Assembly: GCA_023374025.1 (NCBI GenBank)
Contig: SIJG01000052.1
Location: forward strand, 209,394-273,393
Origin: Heterodera schachtii
Lineage: Eukaryota > Nematoda > Chromadorea > Rhabditida > Heteroderidae
DNA length: 64,000 nucleotides
Direction of reading: 5' to 3'
Part shown: one piece after another, positions 11,402-21,673 of the stretch
Position numbering within the stretch: position 1 is the first letter of the stretch
Layout: each line of letters opens with the position of its first letter
Position numbers and translations under genes: made by a program
Notes under the pieces: generated by a model
What the model saw: only the letters and a program-made list of their open reading frames with translations
What the model was told of the DNA's origin: nothing
Databases searched by the model: none

Positions 11402-12554
11402 TTTCAAACAAAATCAAAAAATAATATATAAATAATTCTGAGTGATTGCGATGGAAACCAAGGAATCGCATAGCAATTTAAACGAGATAAAGACAACAAG
11501 ACGAGAAAAAAAAATCTTAGAAGTGAACGAGAAGAATAGATCCGTGACACCAGAACAGAAAAATGAAATAATATTAACTTGCATAATATTCAAAAAACGC
11601 GAAGAAGCATTGACTTCTTATTCCACAAAATGCAAAGCTTCAATAAAAACAAAATGAGATCAAACAGAACATAATTTACAAGATAAAAAAAATAAACAAG
11701 CTTGTCTTAAAAATTAGAACAATTAATTATAAAAAAATAGAAATAAAAAAAAGTGACAATGAATACAAAAATCATTAATGATTTATAAAATATTAAATTT
11801 TCATTTAGGAAAAAGCGAGATCTGCAGGGCGTAGAAAAAAAAAGTTCAAACGCCGAGAATTTCAAAAATTATAAACCAAAAATTAAAAAAAAATTACAAT
11901 CAAAATAAATTCATCATTTTAAATTCTTTTTTAGGTAATGAAAAATTTTTTGTAAAAAATATACTAAAAGCATTTAAAAAGATAAATTAAATACGGAGGA
12001 AAAACAAAAATGTTTAAGATTTTGTAAATATTAATATTAATGTTAAGCATCCCCAGAGAAAATGTTCCGTTTTGCGAGTACATGACATGAGTAATAAAGT
12101 TATTGTTATAAATACAAATAAGTGAAATAAATTACGACGCATATAAAAAAATATAAAAAACAATATCTAAAAAAATTTAAAAATTAGCATACTTAAGAGT
12201 TACTAATTAAAAAATATGATATAGAGAAAGATAATAAATACTGGAAAAAAAGTTAAATAATCGTTTTTTATGAAGACAAAAGTCCATTTAACAGACAAGC
12301 AGTTATATCCATTCCAATGAAAACCATTTATACTCCAATTTCTACAAAAATAAATGAAGCTCTCGAGTGTGTCATAATGTAATCGATTATTTAAAAAGTA
12401 TTTTTAATTTACTGGTTTTAAAATTTATTTATTTTTCAATTTGAATAAAAATAATTATAGGTTTAATTATTTTAAATAAATTAATATGAAAATATTCCTT
12501 CCAGGTTCCAAAAAGCATGACCATAAAATTCCTTTAAACAAAAATGTTTTTGAT
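11402..12554 (+). repeat. 1.15 kb dispersed direct repeat, copy B
   Basis: Nearly identical to 4258-5411, 7.1 kb upstream. It begins TTTCAAACAAAATC and ends ATGTTTTTGAT, after which flanks diverge completely. I see no terminal inverted repeats and no obvious target duplication. Such high identity implies a recent duplication, gene conversion or an assembly duplication. Confidence 0.93.
11451..11657 (+). CDS. Candidate 68-residue ORF inside repeat copy B
   Basis: ATG at 11451 opens METKESHSNLNEIKTTRREK and runs to TGA at 11655-11657. The product is strongly basic/acidic and lysine-rich, with no membrane segment or motif I recognise. In copy A one extra A near 4366 shifts the frame. In copy C the frame is stopped early, but the C-terminal half from ILEVNEKNRS onward is preserved. 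It may be a chance frame, an exon fragment or a repeat-encoded peptide. Confidence 0.22.
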   Translation: METKESHSNLNEIKTTRREKKILEVNEKNRSVTPEQKNEIILTCIIFKKREEALTSYSTKCKASIKTK

Positions 12555-13866
12555 AAAAAAAGAACCGTATGCAAGAAGCAGATAATGACTAGAACAAAAA
12601 TGTTTTTTATTTAATATAAATTTTATTATACAAATTTTAAAATAATTATTTTTTTAAAATTTTTAAATAAATTTATATAGGTTTGGGAATAATATTTAAT
12701 ATAACCCACAATTAAGGATTAAAATTGGAGCCAAAAATCAAGAAAAGGAAGAATTAAATAATTATTATTAAAGAATTAATAAATAAAACAAAAAGACTGA
12801 AAAATTTTGATGATTAATCTCTGCAATAAGAAAACATTACAAAAAGAGAAGGTACAAAAGAATATATGAACATTACTCTTTATTAAAATGTAAAATATAA
12901 TATAATTGAAAATACAAATAAAAATAAAAGTTTGGTCATTTTTTAGTCAGAAAATGAAGTAAATAGAACGCATATAAATTCGAAAGAATAAGCTAATAGT
13001 TCAAGGTTAAATATAAGGATAATAAAACATACAAAAACTAATAAAATTAAGTACATCATAGCTAATAAATTATATATAAATGAAACAGGTGTGATTTAAA
13101 ACAGATGAAAAATTTAATTAAAATACAAAAAGATATTAAATTTTAATAAATGAAACCACTGAATATTAGGGTAACAATGTAAAATTTTTTTATTGGATTT
13201 AGACGAACATTTTTGAAGCAATTTGAAATTCGGCTTGACATCTATGATGCGAGATTATTTTTACGAAGCGAAGTATTTAATTAAAATTGGTAGTGAATCT
13301 ATTTTTTATTCTGTAATAAAACTGCAATTTTTATTAAAATAATATTAAAATTATGCAATTTTAATTGCTAAACCAAATTTGATCATTGAATATCAAATGC
13401 CCCAAAAATCTCACCTAAAAATAGCTATAATAAATAAAAAAGACAAAGATGATGAAAAATAAAAAAAATAAATAAAGATTATTTTATGCTTTAATAAAAT
13501 AAATTTGATAACATTTATTTGCAAGCATTATTGACATTTTATTAAGTCAAATAAACAAAATAAATATAAGAATTCGAATATATGGAATGGCGAAAACAGA
13601 ATGGGAATGTTAGGGATGGTATTGCGAGATGAATTAAAATTGTCGTAATGTTTATTGCTTTGACTGACATAAAAATTTGTCCTTTAATTTTAAGCATTTT
13701 GTGCTTTTTTTAGTTATTTCTCTCAATAACGTTAATAAAATAATATGTTGTTTAAAAAATTGAAAACTTGTGCCAAAATTAAGTCCCAAAATGAAAATTT
13801 TTGTTTTTACTCATTTTCTTCAGTATCAATTAATTTTAGTAAGTTTTATATATTTGTTTTTCGAAG
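12555..13866. other. AT-rich gene desert
   Basis: A-rich DNA following repeat copy B. A slightly less skewed stretch (about 13190-13290, CGGCTTGACATCTATGATGCGAG) is present but has no open frame or repeat partner that I can find in the window. Confidence 0.55.
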
Positions 13867-14187
13867 ATGCTTTTTACACAATTTAGCTATTCAGGAGGTT
13901 TAGCTTATTTAAACAATTCTGAGATTTTCAGAAATTTTAGCCTTAAAAGTAGAGCTCGATATTTTGAAAAAACCTGTACCTGTACCTGTATTTCCCGATT
14001 GGCCTTCAACTGTTTTTTCTGTACAAAACAGGGTTGTTCTGGGACGAGAAAAATATCGAGTCGGCCGAAAAATTTTGCGGTTTTGGCTGTTGAAAAAAGA
14101 AAAAATATTAATTTTTTAAGTTGAAATATTTTTTATTAATTAAATTTCAATTGAAATAATGCATAAATAAAAAATAAAAAATTTTGT

Positions 14188-14258
14188 GTCCCGGTGGGGA
14201 ATTGAACCCAAGAGAAAATAATGAAAGGGAAAAGGTTTAGCCACTAGACCACAGAAAC
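14188..14258 (-). tRNA. tRNA-Glu(TTC)-like pseudogene within a transposon-like segment
   Basis: On the minus strand a 71-nt stretch has an A-box (TGGTCTAGTGG) and a B-box (GGTTCAATTCC) at tRNA spacing. The 7-nt ends (GTTTCTG and CCGGGAC) can pair at six of seven positions, counting G-T. The loop CTTTCAT would place TTC at the anticodon, and the A-box flank is Glu-like. The anticodon stem does not pair and the T stem has one mismatch, so a functional tRNA is unlikely. A more decayed counterpart sits at 19100-19171 in the intact element. Confidence 0.6.
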
Positions 14259-14384
14259 ATAAAAACAAATGATTTAAAAGAAGTAAATTATTTAATTTTT
14301 TCTAAAAAAAAATTCTCCTTTCTCCACCAATTTCATTATCTACCTAATTTTCACCCAGACCCCTTTCTTACCCTTGCTTATTTT

Positions 14385-14434
14385 GTCCCGAAACCCGACC
14401 CAAAATCATCGGGTCGGGACTCAGGTTTCGGGAC
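14385..14434. repeat. GC-rich hairpin at the end of the 14 kb element
   Basis: GTCCCGAAACC (14385-14395) pairs with GGTTTCGGGAC (14424-14434), and an inner CGACCC/GGGTCG pair surrounds the loop. The strand would form a strong stem of about 17 bp with a small bulge. It probably reflects subterminal structure of the transposon. Confidence 0.8.
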
Positions 14435-14995
14435 GAGAAAAATGTCGGGTGATTATAAACGGCAACATATTTTTTTATTTTTTATGAATAAATAAGCATT
14501 TCTTCCTTTATAAGAATAAAAGAATATAATACAAAAAATACAAAAAATAAGTTCCCGAAAATATGGGTTATTTAATTAAATAAAATAATACATTAATTAA
14601 TTTTCAGAAGTTTTTCTAATTTTTTTTTGTTCGGCAACTTAAAAAAATAATTAAATTTAACAAGCATTAAACTAAAAGATATTCTAATAATGAAAAAAGT
14701 TTTTACAAAATTAATATAAGCATGTCTTCTTTTCTAACTGTACAATAACATATTAAATAAATTTAAACCAATTGAATAGCGAAAATAATAATTAAATATA
14801 ATATTTTAAGTACATTAACCAGCAACATATCTTAATATAAATAAATATCTTGAACAGTAATATAAACATTTAAATACATTAAATAATATTGTTATATATA
14901 TTGGAAAAGATAATAAAATATTATTTTATTTTGAAAAAATTTTTTAAAAATATAAATCATAAATTAATTAATTAATTTTGCAACTAACAATTTTG
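14435..14995. other. AT-rich spacer
   Basis: Background AT-rich DNA between the 14 kb element and the GC island at 14996. No feature is supported. Confidence 0.55.
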
Positions 14996-15067
14996 ATGGA
15001 GCTCGAACTTGTGGACGAACATGGTCACGGCCAGTCTCTGCGGTACGTCAGTGCGGTAATGCATTAG
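14996..15067 (+). CDS. Candidate 23-residue micro-ORF in a GC island
   Basis: ATG at 14996 reads MELELVDEHGHGQSLRYVSA and three more residues to TAG at 15065-15067. The island (about 14998-15070) is near 55% GC amid about 80% AT. A minus-strand frame over the same bases is also open (LMHYRTDVPQRLAVTMFVHK), so strand is ambiguous. It may be an exon fragment or a transposon relic rather than a gene. A vaguely similar GC island with GTGCGGT lies at 62290-62345. Confidence 0.2.
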   Translation: MELELVDEHGHGQSLRYVSAVMH

Positions 15068-15432
15068 AATTGCGATGGTATTGTGCCAAAAAAAAATTAT
15101 ATTAAATAATAAATAAAAGGAATAACTTATTTTATACACAAATATAGAAAAGGAATAAGTACTTATTACATCTCAATCTCAAAATAAACAATAAAAAATT
15201 ATTATTAAAACGAATAATACAAATAATTAAGACAAATATTACGATTTAAAATTATCGATTAAAGAAGAAATTTGATAATATTAAATTAGAAATCTCTTAA
15301 AAAGGTATATTCCTTAACTGGAAAAAATATATTAAATTTTCTTAACAGTATCAAACAACTAATCGATATAATAACAAATTAACTAAAATATACCAAAAGC
15401 TAGCACCAAAATGTAAGAAAAAATTAATACAA

Positions 15433-15565
15433 TTAAATGGGTTATATGACATTTGCGGCGCCGACAATTGCGACGATGTCATTTCCAAATTTCGGTGCAA
15501 TGAAATGATCGCCAAAAAATCATTTTACCACATACGACTGGACCTTACTAATACCCACTTTCATA
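15433..15565. other. GC-enriched island with a short open frame
   Basis: TTTGCGGCGCCGACAATTGCG and GGTGCAATGAAATGATCGCC stand out in the desert. A + frame from ATG near 15438 reads about 22 codons (MTFAAPTIATMSFPNFGAMK at its end). No homology is recognised. It could be a transposon relic. Confidence 0.3.
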
Positions 15566-15659
15566 CTTTTACCGCAAAATATAAAAAAATTATTTTGAAG
15601 CAATCAAAATGAATATGTTTCTTGGTTTTATTTTATAATTTATACGGTCGATAAATTAT

Positions 15660-15845
15660 TCGTTAGTGAAAACTAGGGGACTTCCCCATGCCGATCCGGA
15701 GAATTACGGGTCTTGTACTTTTCTCGAATTTTTAAAATTTACTCACTGAAGAGGGTGTTGGTCCCCTGCATTTTATAAATTCCCTACGGTGTTAATTCAC
15801 GGGTTTTTCGTGAAAAATTTACACTTGGATAAAACGAAGATGCAC
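15660..15845 (-). mobile_element. Fragment related to the 38.2 kb hAT-type element
   Basis: The complement of about 15796-15840 (GTTTTATCC.AGTGTAA..., then a TTCACG...CGTGAA palindrome) matches 38588-38632 within the hAT-type element at 38181-39044. The adjacent AGGGGACTTCCCC ... GGTCCCCTGC stretch is also of foreign composition. No terminal repeats are found, so this is called a fragment only. Confidence 0.5.
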
Positions 15846-16509
15846 GAACAGCAAAGCTACCAACATTCAAATCACAAATTCAAACAAGATGAATGAATTT
15901 AAAGTATAAAAAGTGTTTTTTATTGTCAATATTTGCATATTAAAAAAATGTTTTTTTCATTAAATCCAGTAAAAATTTTCTAAATGATTTATAATTAAAT
16001 GATGAAATTGTTTAAGATCAACAAAATATTATTAAATAATTAGCATAAAAAAATTTAATATGATAAACCAGTTTTTTAATAACTTAAAATGTTTAAATCA
16101 ATTATTATAATACCGATTCTGTGCAAGCAGCAATAATGCTCTCATTCGATGCGAGTTTATTATACAAAAAAACTTTCACAGTATTTAAAAAACAAAATTA
16201 TTTATTCATTTTATAGACGAAAAATACAAGTTATTTATTTTTTCCATAAAAAATAAAATAAACTAAAATTTTTATTCAAGCTACATAATTTCATCATTAA
16301 TGACTATGCCATGCAGCATGAAAGGAAAATAATATTAAAAGCTACAAATAGGTAGTTGAAAATAGGGAAATTGATAAAATAAATTAATTGCAAAAATCAA
16401 AATGAATATTTATAAAATATATAAATAGTCTTGAGATAAACCAAACTTATACTCCAATTGAAAAATTCAAAAAAAAAGAATTAACAAAATAAATGAAAAG
16501 AAATATCTA

Positions 16510-16625
16510 CACAGCCATTAATCAACCTTTTAATTGAATCCTTTCTATAATTAATAAAATCGTTTTATAGGTATATTCCCCGGCACAAGACTAAATTAAC
16601 CTGAAAAGAATCCAACGCTTTTCTT
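16510..16625 (-). repeat. Diverged copy of the inner part of the adjacent inverted repeat
   Basis: CTTTCTATAATTAATAAAATCG...GGTATATTCCCCGGCACA...CTAAATTAACCTGAAAAGAA parallels 16808-16905 (CTTTCTATGATTAATAAAATGG...GGCATATTCCCCAGTACAGGACTGACTTAACCTGAAAATA) in the same orientation. It suggests that the family was already duplicated here before the large palindrome formed. Confidence 0.75.
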
Positions 16626-16645
16626 CAAAACTTTGAATTTTTCAT

Positions 16646-17189
16646 TATTTAAAACTTTTTTTGCAAATTAATTCATAAATATTTTTCAAAAAGTGCTCTA
16701 AACACACCAATTTTTTTCATGTTACTAATACACTCTAATGCACATATTTTAAAATGGAGCATGAATTTTATTTTAAAAAATATCTTGAATTTTAAAAAGA
16801 GTTTCTCGAACTTAACTCTTTCTATGATTAATAAAATGGCACCGAAGATTGGCATATTCCCCAGTACAGGACTGACTTAACCTGAAAATATTTCAACGTT
16901 TATTAGATTAAATTTTTTTTCAAAATTATCCGTTTCCATTAGTTTAGGTTTTTGTAAAATTAATTCCTAAAATTTTTTCAGATTTATCACAAACTTTTTT
17001 GTGGTTTTTATCAATTTCCAACTATTTTAGCTTGTGAAATTAATAAAAAAGTGTTTTTAACTATTTTGCTAGTGAACAAAAAATTTATTATGAAAAATGC
17101 AATAAAAAAAATAAAAACGCACCAAAAAAAAACTAGAACCGACTTCACAAAAACAAAAATCCTGTTCATGATTTGGCTCACAACAATAA
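16646..17189 (-). repeat. Left arm of a 1.45 kb inverted repeat
   Basis: The arm is about 544 bp. Its reverse complement matches 17552-18090 with only a few indels and substitutions (for example AAAAAA against AAA before GTGTTTTT). The arm is T-rich on +, opposite to the general skew. An open frame (16673-16855, minus; start MPIFGAILLIIERVKFEKLF) recurs in the other arm, as expected from duplication, and is not evidence of coding. Confidence 0.97.
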
Positions 17190-17551
17190 TTTTTTACGTA
17201 TGAAAATATTGAATGGTTTTGATTTATAATCGTAAAACCGAAATGGATATAGAATGAGGCAATTTTTACTTTGTTAGTTTTTACGTACCTATCTACCTAG
17301 TTCTCAGTTTTTACCACCTAAAAACCCCAGCAATTATATAAATTCTATATTTATTAAGCATTATTTGTTTATCAATTAGTGAATTGCAAATAAAATAAGG
17401 CGGCGCGCACTACTTAATATGCAAGAAGACAAATTATAAAAACCATACCCTTATTTTTCATTTTGAATACAATGATACAAATATACAAAAAGAATAAGTT
17501 AATAAAAAGCATAATTGAAAAATAAAACAGAATCAAATAAAATATATTAAT
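17190..17551. other. Spacer of the 1.45 kb inverted repeat
   Basis: About 362 bp separating the arms. It contains a small GC patch (GGCGGCGCGCACTACT near 17399) and AT-rich sequence. No gene is evident. Confidence 0.8.
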
Positions 17552-18090
17552 TTATTGTTGTGAGCCAAATCATGAACAGGATTTTTGTTTTTGTGAAGTC
17601 GGTTCTAGTTTTTTTTGGTGCGTTTTTATTTTTTTTAGTGCATTTTTCATAATAAATTTTTTGTTCACTAGCAAAATAGTTAAAAACACTTTATTAATTT
17701 CACAAGCTAAAATAGTTGGAAATTGATAAAAACCACAAAAAAGTTTGTGATAAATCTGAAAAAATTTTAGGAATTAATTTTACAAAAACCTAAACTAATG
17801 GAAACGGATAATTTTGAAAAAAAATTTAATCTAATAAACGTTGAAATATTTTCAGGTTAAGTCAGTCCTGTACTGGGGAATATGCCAATCTTCGGTGCCA
17901 TTTTATTAATCATAGAAAGAGTTAAGTTCGAGAAACTCTTTTTAAAATTCAAGATATTTTTAAAATAAAATTCATGCTCCATTTTAAAATATGTGCATTA
18001 GAGTGTATTAGTAACATGAAAAAAATTGGTGTGTTTAGAGCACTTTTTGAAAAATATTTATGAATTAATTTGCAAAAAAAGTTTTAAATA
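17552..18090 (+). repeat. Right arm of a 1.45 kb inverted repeat
   Basis: About 539 bp, from TTATTGTTGTGAGCC to AAAAGTTTTAAATA, the reverse complement of 16646-17189. Together the arms would give a cruciform in DNA, or a hairpin RNA of over 500 bp if transcribed. I see no target duplication at the outer borders. Confidence 0.97.
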
Positions 18091-18452
18091 TATAGTTAAA
18101 TTGTTTCACAAAAAAGTTAAAATAGCTTAAATTATTATACAATGGAATAGCTAAAATAATTAATCAAATAAAATACGATAACAAATAATTTAATTATAAA
18201 CATTAATATTTTTTTATATTTTCAAATTATATATAAGAAATAAAAAATATATAAATGCGTACAATTGAATTTCAATACTGGAAAAACCATAGTGATTCAC
18301 ATTTTTTGGATATATAGTTAATACAAATCAATAATCATTTTCAAATAAAGCTTCTAAAAATAGGTCAATTTATAGTTCTTTTTAATTTATTAAATTAATT
18401 CTGAAATTTGTAAATATTTCCCAACAATTTAAGACGAAATAAAATTTTGATT

Positions 18453-18460
18453 ATCGCAAT
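18453..18460. repeat. Target-site duplication, left (ATCGCAAT)
   Basis: Exact 8-bp direct repeat with 19418-19425, immediately outside the terminal repeat of the hAT-type element. Confidence 0.92.
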
Positions 18461-18901
18461 TAGAGCTGAGCGGGACCGGGATTTTTGACAAAAACCGGGA
18501 CCGGGATTTGCCGGGACCAGAAAAGTCGGGACCGGGACCGGGACCAAGTTTTTCGACCGGGACCGGGACCGCGAAAAAACCCGGGACCGGAACCAACCGG
18601 GACTTTTCCCAAGAGAAAATTTTTTTTGAAAAATTTTAAAAATTTTTGGTGAATTTTGTTACAAAAATTTCCTAAATTCAAAAAGGTAGCCATAAAATTT
18701 TTTAATTTCGAAGAATTTTTCCATTATTCATTGGAAAATTTTTAAAATTTTCATTTCAAAGGGGGGGAATTTTTGGAATTTTCTGAGTCCCAAAATTCTG
18801 GATTTTTCTAACAAATTAACATTCTCTTAAAATTTTTAAGTCGCTGTTTTTGTGGCAATGTTTTTTCGAAAAACTTTTGGAACATTGGGAGGGGGCGGGG
18901 T

Positions 18902-18927
18902 CCGTCGGTGCCGATAGGCGCCGCCGG
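18902..18927 (+). repeat. GATA-loop GC hairpin, copy 1
   Basis: 26 nt forming an 11-pair stem with loop GATA: 5' arm CCGTCGGTGCC, 3' arm GGCGCCGCCGG. One mismatch (T/C) at the fourth pair and one T-G pair at the eighth. It is preceded by a G-rich run (GGGAGGGGGCGGGG) and followed by AAAAATTTTGAG. The same structure occurs at 38533-38558 and 62754-62779, in other transposon-like elements. Confidence 0.9.
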
Positions 18928-19099
18928 AAAAATTTTGAGTGAGATTTGATAACAGAATTTGCCAAAAAATGACCAAATATTAGGTTAATTTGTGGTTTTA
19001 GGCTGTTTTAAAATGGTAAAAATATAATTTTTATGTAGAAATAATTTTTATTAATTAAATTTCAATTGATATTGGTAAAGAAAAAAGAAAACATTATCT

Positions 19100-19171
19100 G
19101 TTCCATCGGGGAATTGAACCCAAGGGACAAATAATGAAAGTCAAAAGGTTTAGCCACTTATCCACTTATAC
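19100..19171 (-). tRNA. Degenerate tRNA-Glu-like segment inside the hAT-type element
   Basis: Minus-strand sequence with B-box GGTTCAATTCC, an A-box-like TGGATAAGTGG and a CTTTCAT anticodon-like loop, spaced as in 14188-14258. The acceptor ends pair poorly (GTATAAG against ATGGAAC), so it is a pseudogene-like module carried by the transposon. Whether it still recruits RNA polymerase III cannot be judged here. Confidence 0.5.
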
Positions 19172-19417
19172 ATATGAAAATATGCTTTAAAAGAAAATAA
19201 ATAATTTTTTTTTTCTCAAAAATTTTTTCTTCACCAATTTTCTTCTCTTTTCTCACCCAGACCCCATTCTTACCAGTGCTTATTTAGTCCCGCCGGGACC
19301 GGGACTGGAAAAACCGGGACCGGGATTTCTTTTTTTTCAAAAACCGAGACCGGGACCGGGACCTGAAAAAACCGGGATTTCCCGCCCCGGTCCCGGTCCC
19401 GGTCCCGCTCAGCTCTA

Positions 19418-19425
19418 ATCGCAAT
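19418..19425. repeat. Target-site duplication, right (ATCGCAAT)
   Basis: Exact 8-bp partner of 18453-18460, directly after the right terminal repeat ending CAGCTCTA. Confidence 0.92.
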
Positions 19426-21673
19426 CAATGAAAAGCGAAATTAAATAGAATAATTCTTCTTGTAAAATTTAATAATGAAAATAAATTTTTCAAAGTATTG
19501 GTGAAACGAGTTATTACAAGTGCGATGCACGAATTAGAATGTCTGAGATTTTTATACATAAATTAAACAAGAAAAGTACAAGATATTTTATTTATAAAGA
19601 CCCAATGATGAGAAAATAAAATAAAGAAATAAATAATAAATAAATTTATGTTTTAATAAACCACAGATAATAAACTATTTAACTATAAGTGACAACCAAT
19701 CAAGATACTTTAAATAATTGTAATTTTAAATCAAAAAGTGTAAAAAAGGTGCATATTTTTTGAAAAAACACAGACTAAAGAAGAGATTTGTGGTGCTTTC
19801 AAATAAATAAAAAAAAAATTAAAGCAAAAAATAGATATTTGAATGACATTTGTGATAATTTATAGATTGCTATTCTTAAATTGAAATATTTTTTCTATTA
19901 ACAATAATAAAACGCTCATAAAAATATAAAAACTGAAAGTTTGAAATAATGAATAAGCAAACTGGTATAAAAACCACTATAACTATCAATAAAAATGTTA
20001 TTAAGAGAATTAATTACTGAGAGCGTTGAGCACACAGGATCCAACGAGAAAATACAATTAAAATAGTTAAGAAATATGCCAAAATAAGATTTTTTCACTT
20101 ATTGAATTTTAGGCAAAGTCGAATATAATATTATAACTACAGTCGAAAAATCATTATTATTCTTTAAATTTTTTATAAAAATAATTAGAAATAAAAAGAT
20201 TTTATATTCATAATAATTAAACTATATAAATAAATATAACTAAACACCAAATTTTAAAATCACGTATTGTGCCTCTTATAAAATTTTCAATAAGTACCAT
20301 ATGGGAAAGCCTTATTTAAATAAAAATTGCACCCTTTTAATAAATTAATGCAAAATAATTAAATAAATATCTGTTATCTATATTCTATGAAATTATTGAC
20401 TCTATCCCGGTAATGTACTTGTTTGGAGGAGTTACACCCAAGCCATGTGAAGAAAATTTAAATTTCAAATTTTAAAATTATTCTATTGAAATAAGTAAAT
20501 GTTAACTCATTAATCACCAATATCGTCTTTATAATTATATAAATTGAGGGGAATATAAAACGAAAATGTATTTAATGTTTAGCAGAAGATGAAATTAAAA
20601 AAACATTTTATAAGCTAAATATTTCTAAATAAAAAAATATTCCATACGCCTAAAGAAAAAAACGCATAAAAAGCAAGGATAAAAGAATAATTAATTATAA
20701 AAGCAAAAAAGATAATTAATTATAGTTTGAACAATTAAAATTTATAAAAAATTTAAGTTTTTTAAACAAATAGCTGATCCGTGACAATGAATGACCTAAA
20801 AGACTTCAGTAAGAGTGAGACTCGACGAGTAAAGAATTTAAAATTTTTTAAACTTAACAAAATTCTATATTATAAAATAAAATATAATTATAAAAAAACG
20901 TATAAGATTTAAAAAAGAAATAAATAATTAAAAACTAAACAGTGATAAAATTATACAATGTTAAAAGAATGATTTTCTAAGTAAATTTAATGAGTTTTCA
21001 AGAAAAAAATTACAAATTTAAAATATAATTGCTTAAAATTGGAATAAAATTTAAAATGGAAAATTTTTTTTTTATAATAAAACCTACTTTTTAACTATTC
21101 GCATTAAAGAGTGAAGGTTTTATTTAATTTTAATTTTTTTTTTTTTTTTTGCAAATCAATTTGAAAAAATATTACATAATTCTTGCTGTTTTGATGAGTA
21201 CGGAAGGTCAGTTGAAGAATGCAAGTTCTGCAAATTCAAGCAGCTTCTGCTGCTTGAAAAACCTAATTTAAGAAGTGGTTATAAAAAATCAATTAAACCA
21301 ATATTTATAAAAATTAAAAGTCTGTAATTTTTAACTTATACTTTTAATGATATTCACATGGTCTGAAAGAGCATTAAAAAGCTTTGGCTTTAAATTATTT
21401 TTATCAAAATGGTTTGGAAAAATTTTCTATTTCAATGTTAAAAAATCATTATAATCGTAAAATGATTGTATAATAATTTTTAATAATTTGAAACAATTTA
21501 TTTTTTATTTAATTTAAGGGATTATATAAATGAATAATAAAATTAATTTGAAATATCTAGAACATCGTTGAAAATTATATTTTTTACTAGACCAAAACGA
21601 TTTTTGCCACTAATATAAGCAACAATATAATGAGAGCAGGTCAAGCAATTATAACAAAGTGGATTCAATTGAA
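19426..21673. other. AT-rich desert with a short open frame and a perfect hairpin
   Basis: Mostly A-rich. A + frame around 20350-20470 is open for about 38 codons, the last part reading MYLFGGVTPKPCEENLNFKF. It has no identified homology. The 77-bp stretch from 20755 (GATCCGTGACAATGAATGACC) is less AT-rich but not open. No gene is supported. Confidence 0.5.
21235..21258. repeat. Perfect 10-bp hairpin
   Basis: TTCAAGCAGC and GCTGCTTGAA flank the loop TTCT with no mismatches. In DNA this AT-rich a 10-bp GC-containing palindrome is conspicuous. It is too short for a microRNA precursor and no poly-T run follows. Its function is unknown. Confidence 0.85.

Larger units (their letters stand above)
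13980..14460. mobile_element. Decayed relative of the hAT-type element at 18461
   Basis: From about 14070 to 14390 this parallels 18985-19290: TTATTAATTAAATTTCAATTGA, then a tRNA-like segment in the same orientation, then CACCCAGACCCC...TTACC..TGCTTATTT.GTCCCG. Its 5' portion differs (GGGACGAGAAAAATATCGAG), and it ends in GGGACGAGAAAAATGTCGGG. I could not find matching terminal repeats or a target duplication, so its limits are approximate. An open frame at 13867-14124 runs into it and is probably accidental. Confidence 0.7.
18461..19417. mobile_element. Complete non-autonomous hAT-type DNA transposon (957 bp)
   Basis: Terminal inverted repeats of about 20 bp start TAGAGCTGAGCGGGACC. The element is bracketed by a perfect 8-bp direct repeat, ATCGCAAT (18453-18460 and 19418-19425). 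An 8-bp target duplication and a TAGAG terminus (YARNG consensus) are hallmarks of the hAT superfamily. Subterminal CGGGAC repeats extend inward at both ends. The interior has no transposase: the 77-codon frame at 18460-18693 just translates the repeats. It contains a tRNA-like segment (19100-19171) and a GATA-loop hairpin (18902-18927). The intact TSD suggests relatively recent insertion. Mobility would require a transposase in trans. Confidence 0.92.

Noticed and set aside
13867..14124. 85-codon + frame
   Set aside because: It runs into the decayed transposon segment and has no homologous frame in the related element at 18461.
18460..18693. 77-codon minus-strand frame with G/P/R-rich end
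   Set aside because: It is the translation of the CGGGAC subterminal repeats of the hAT-type element.
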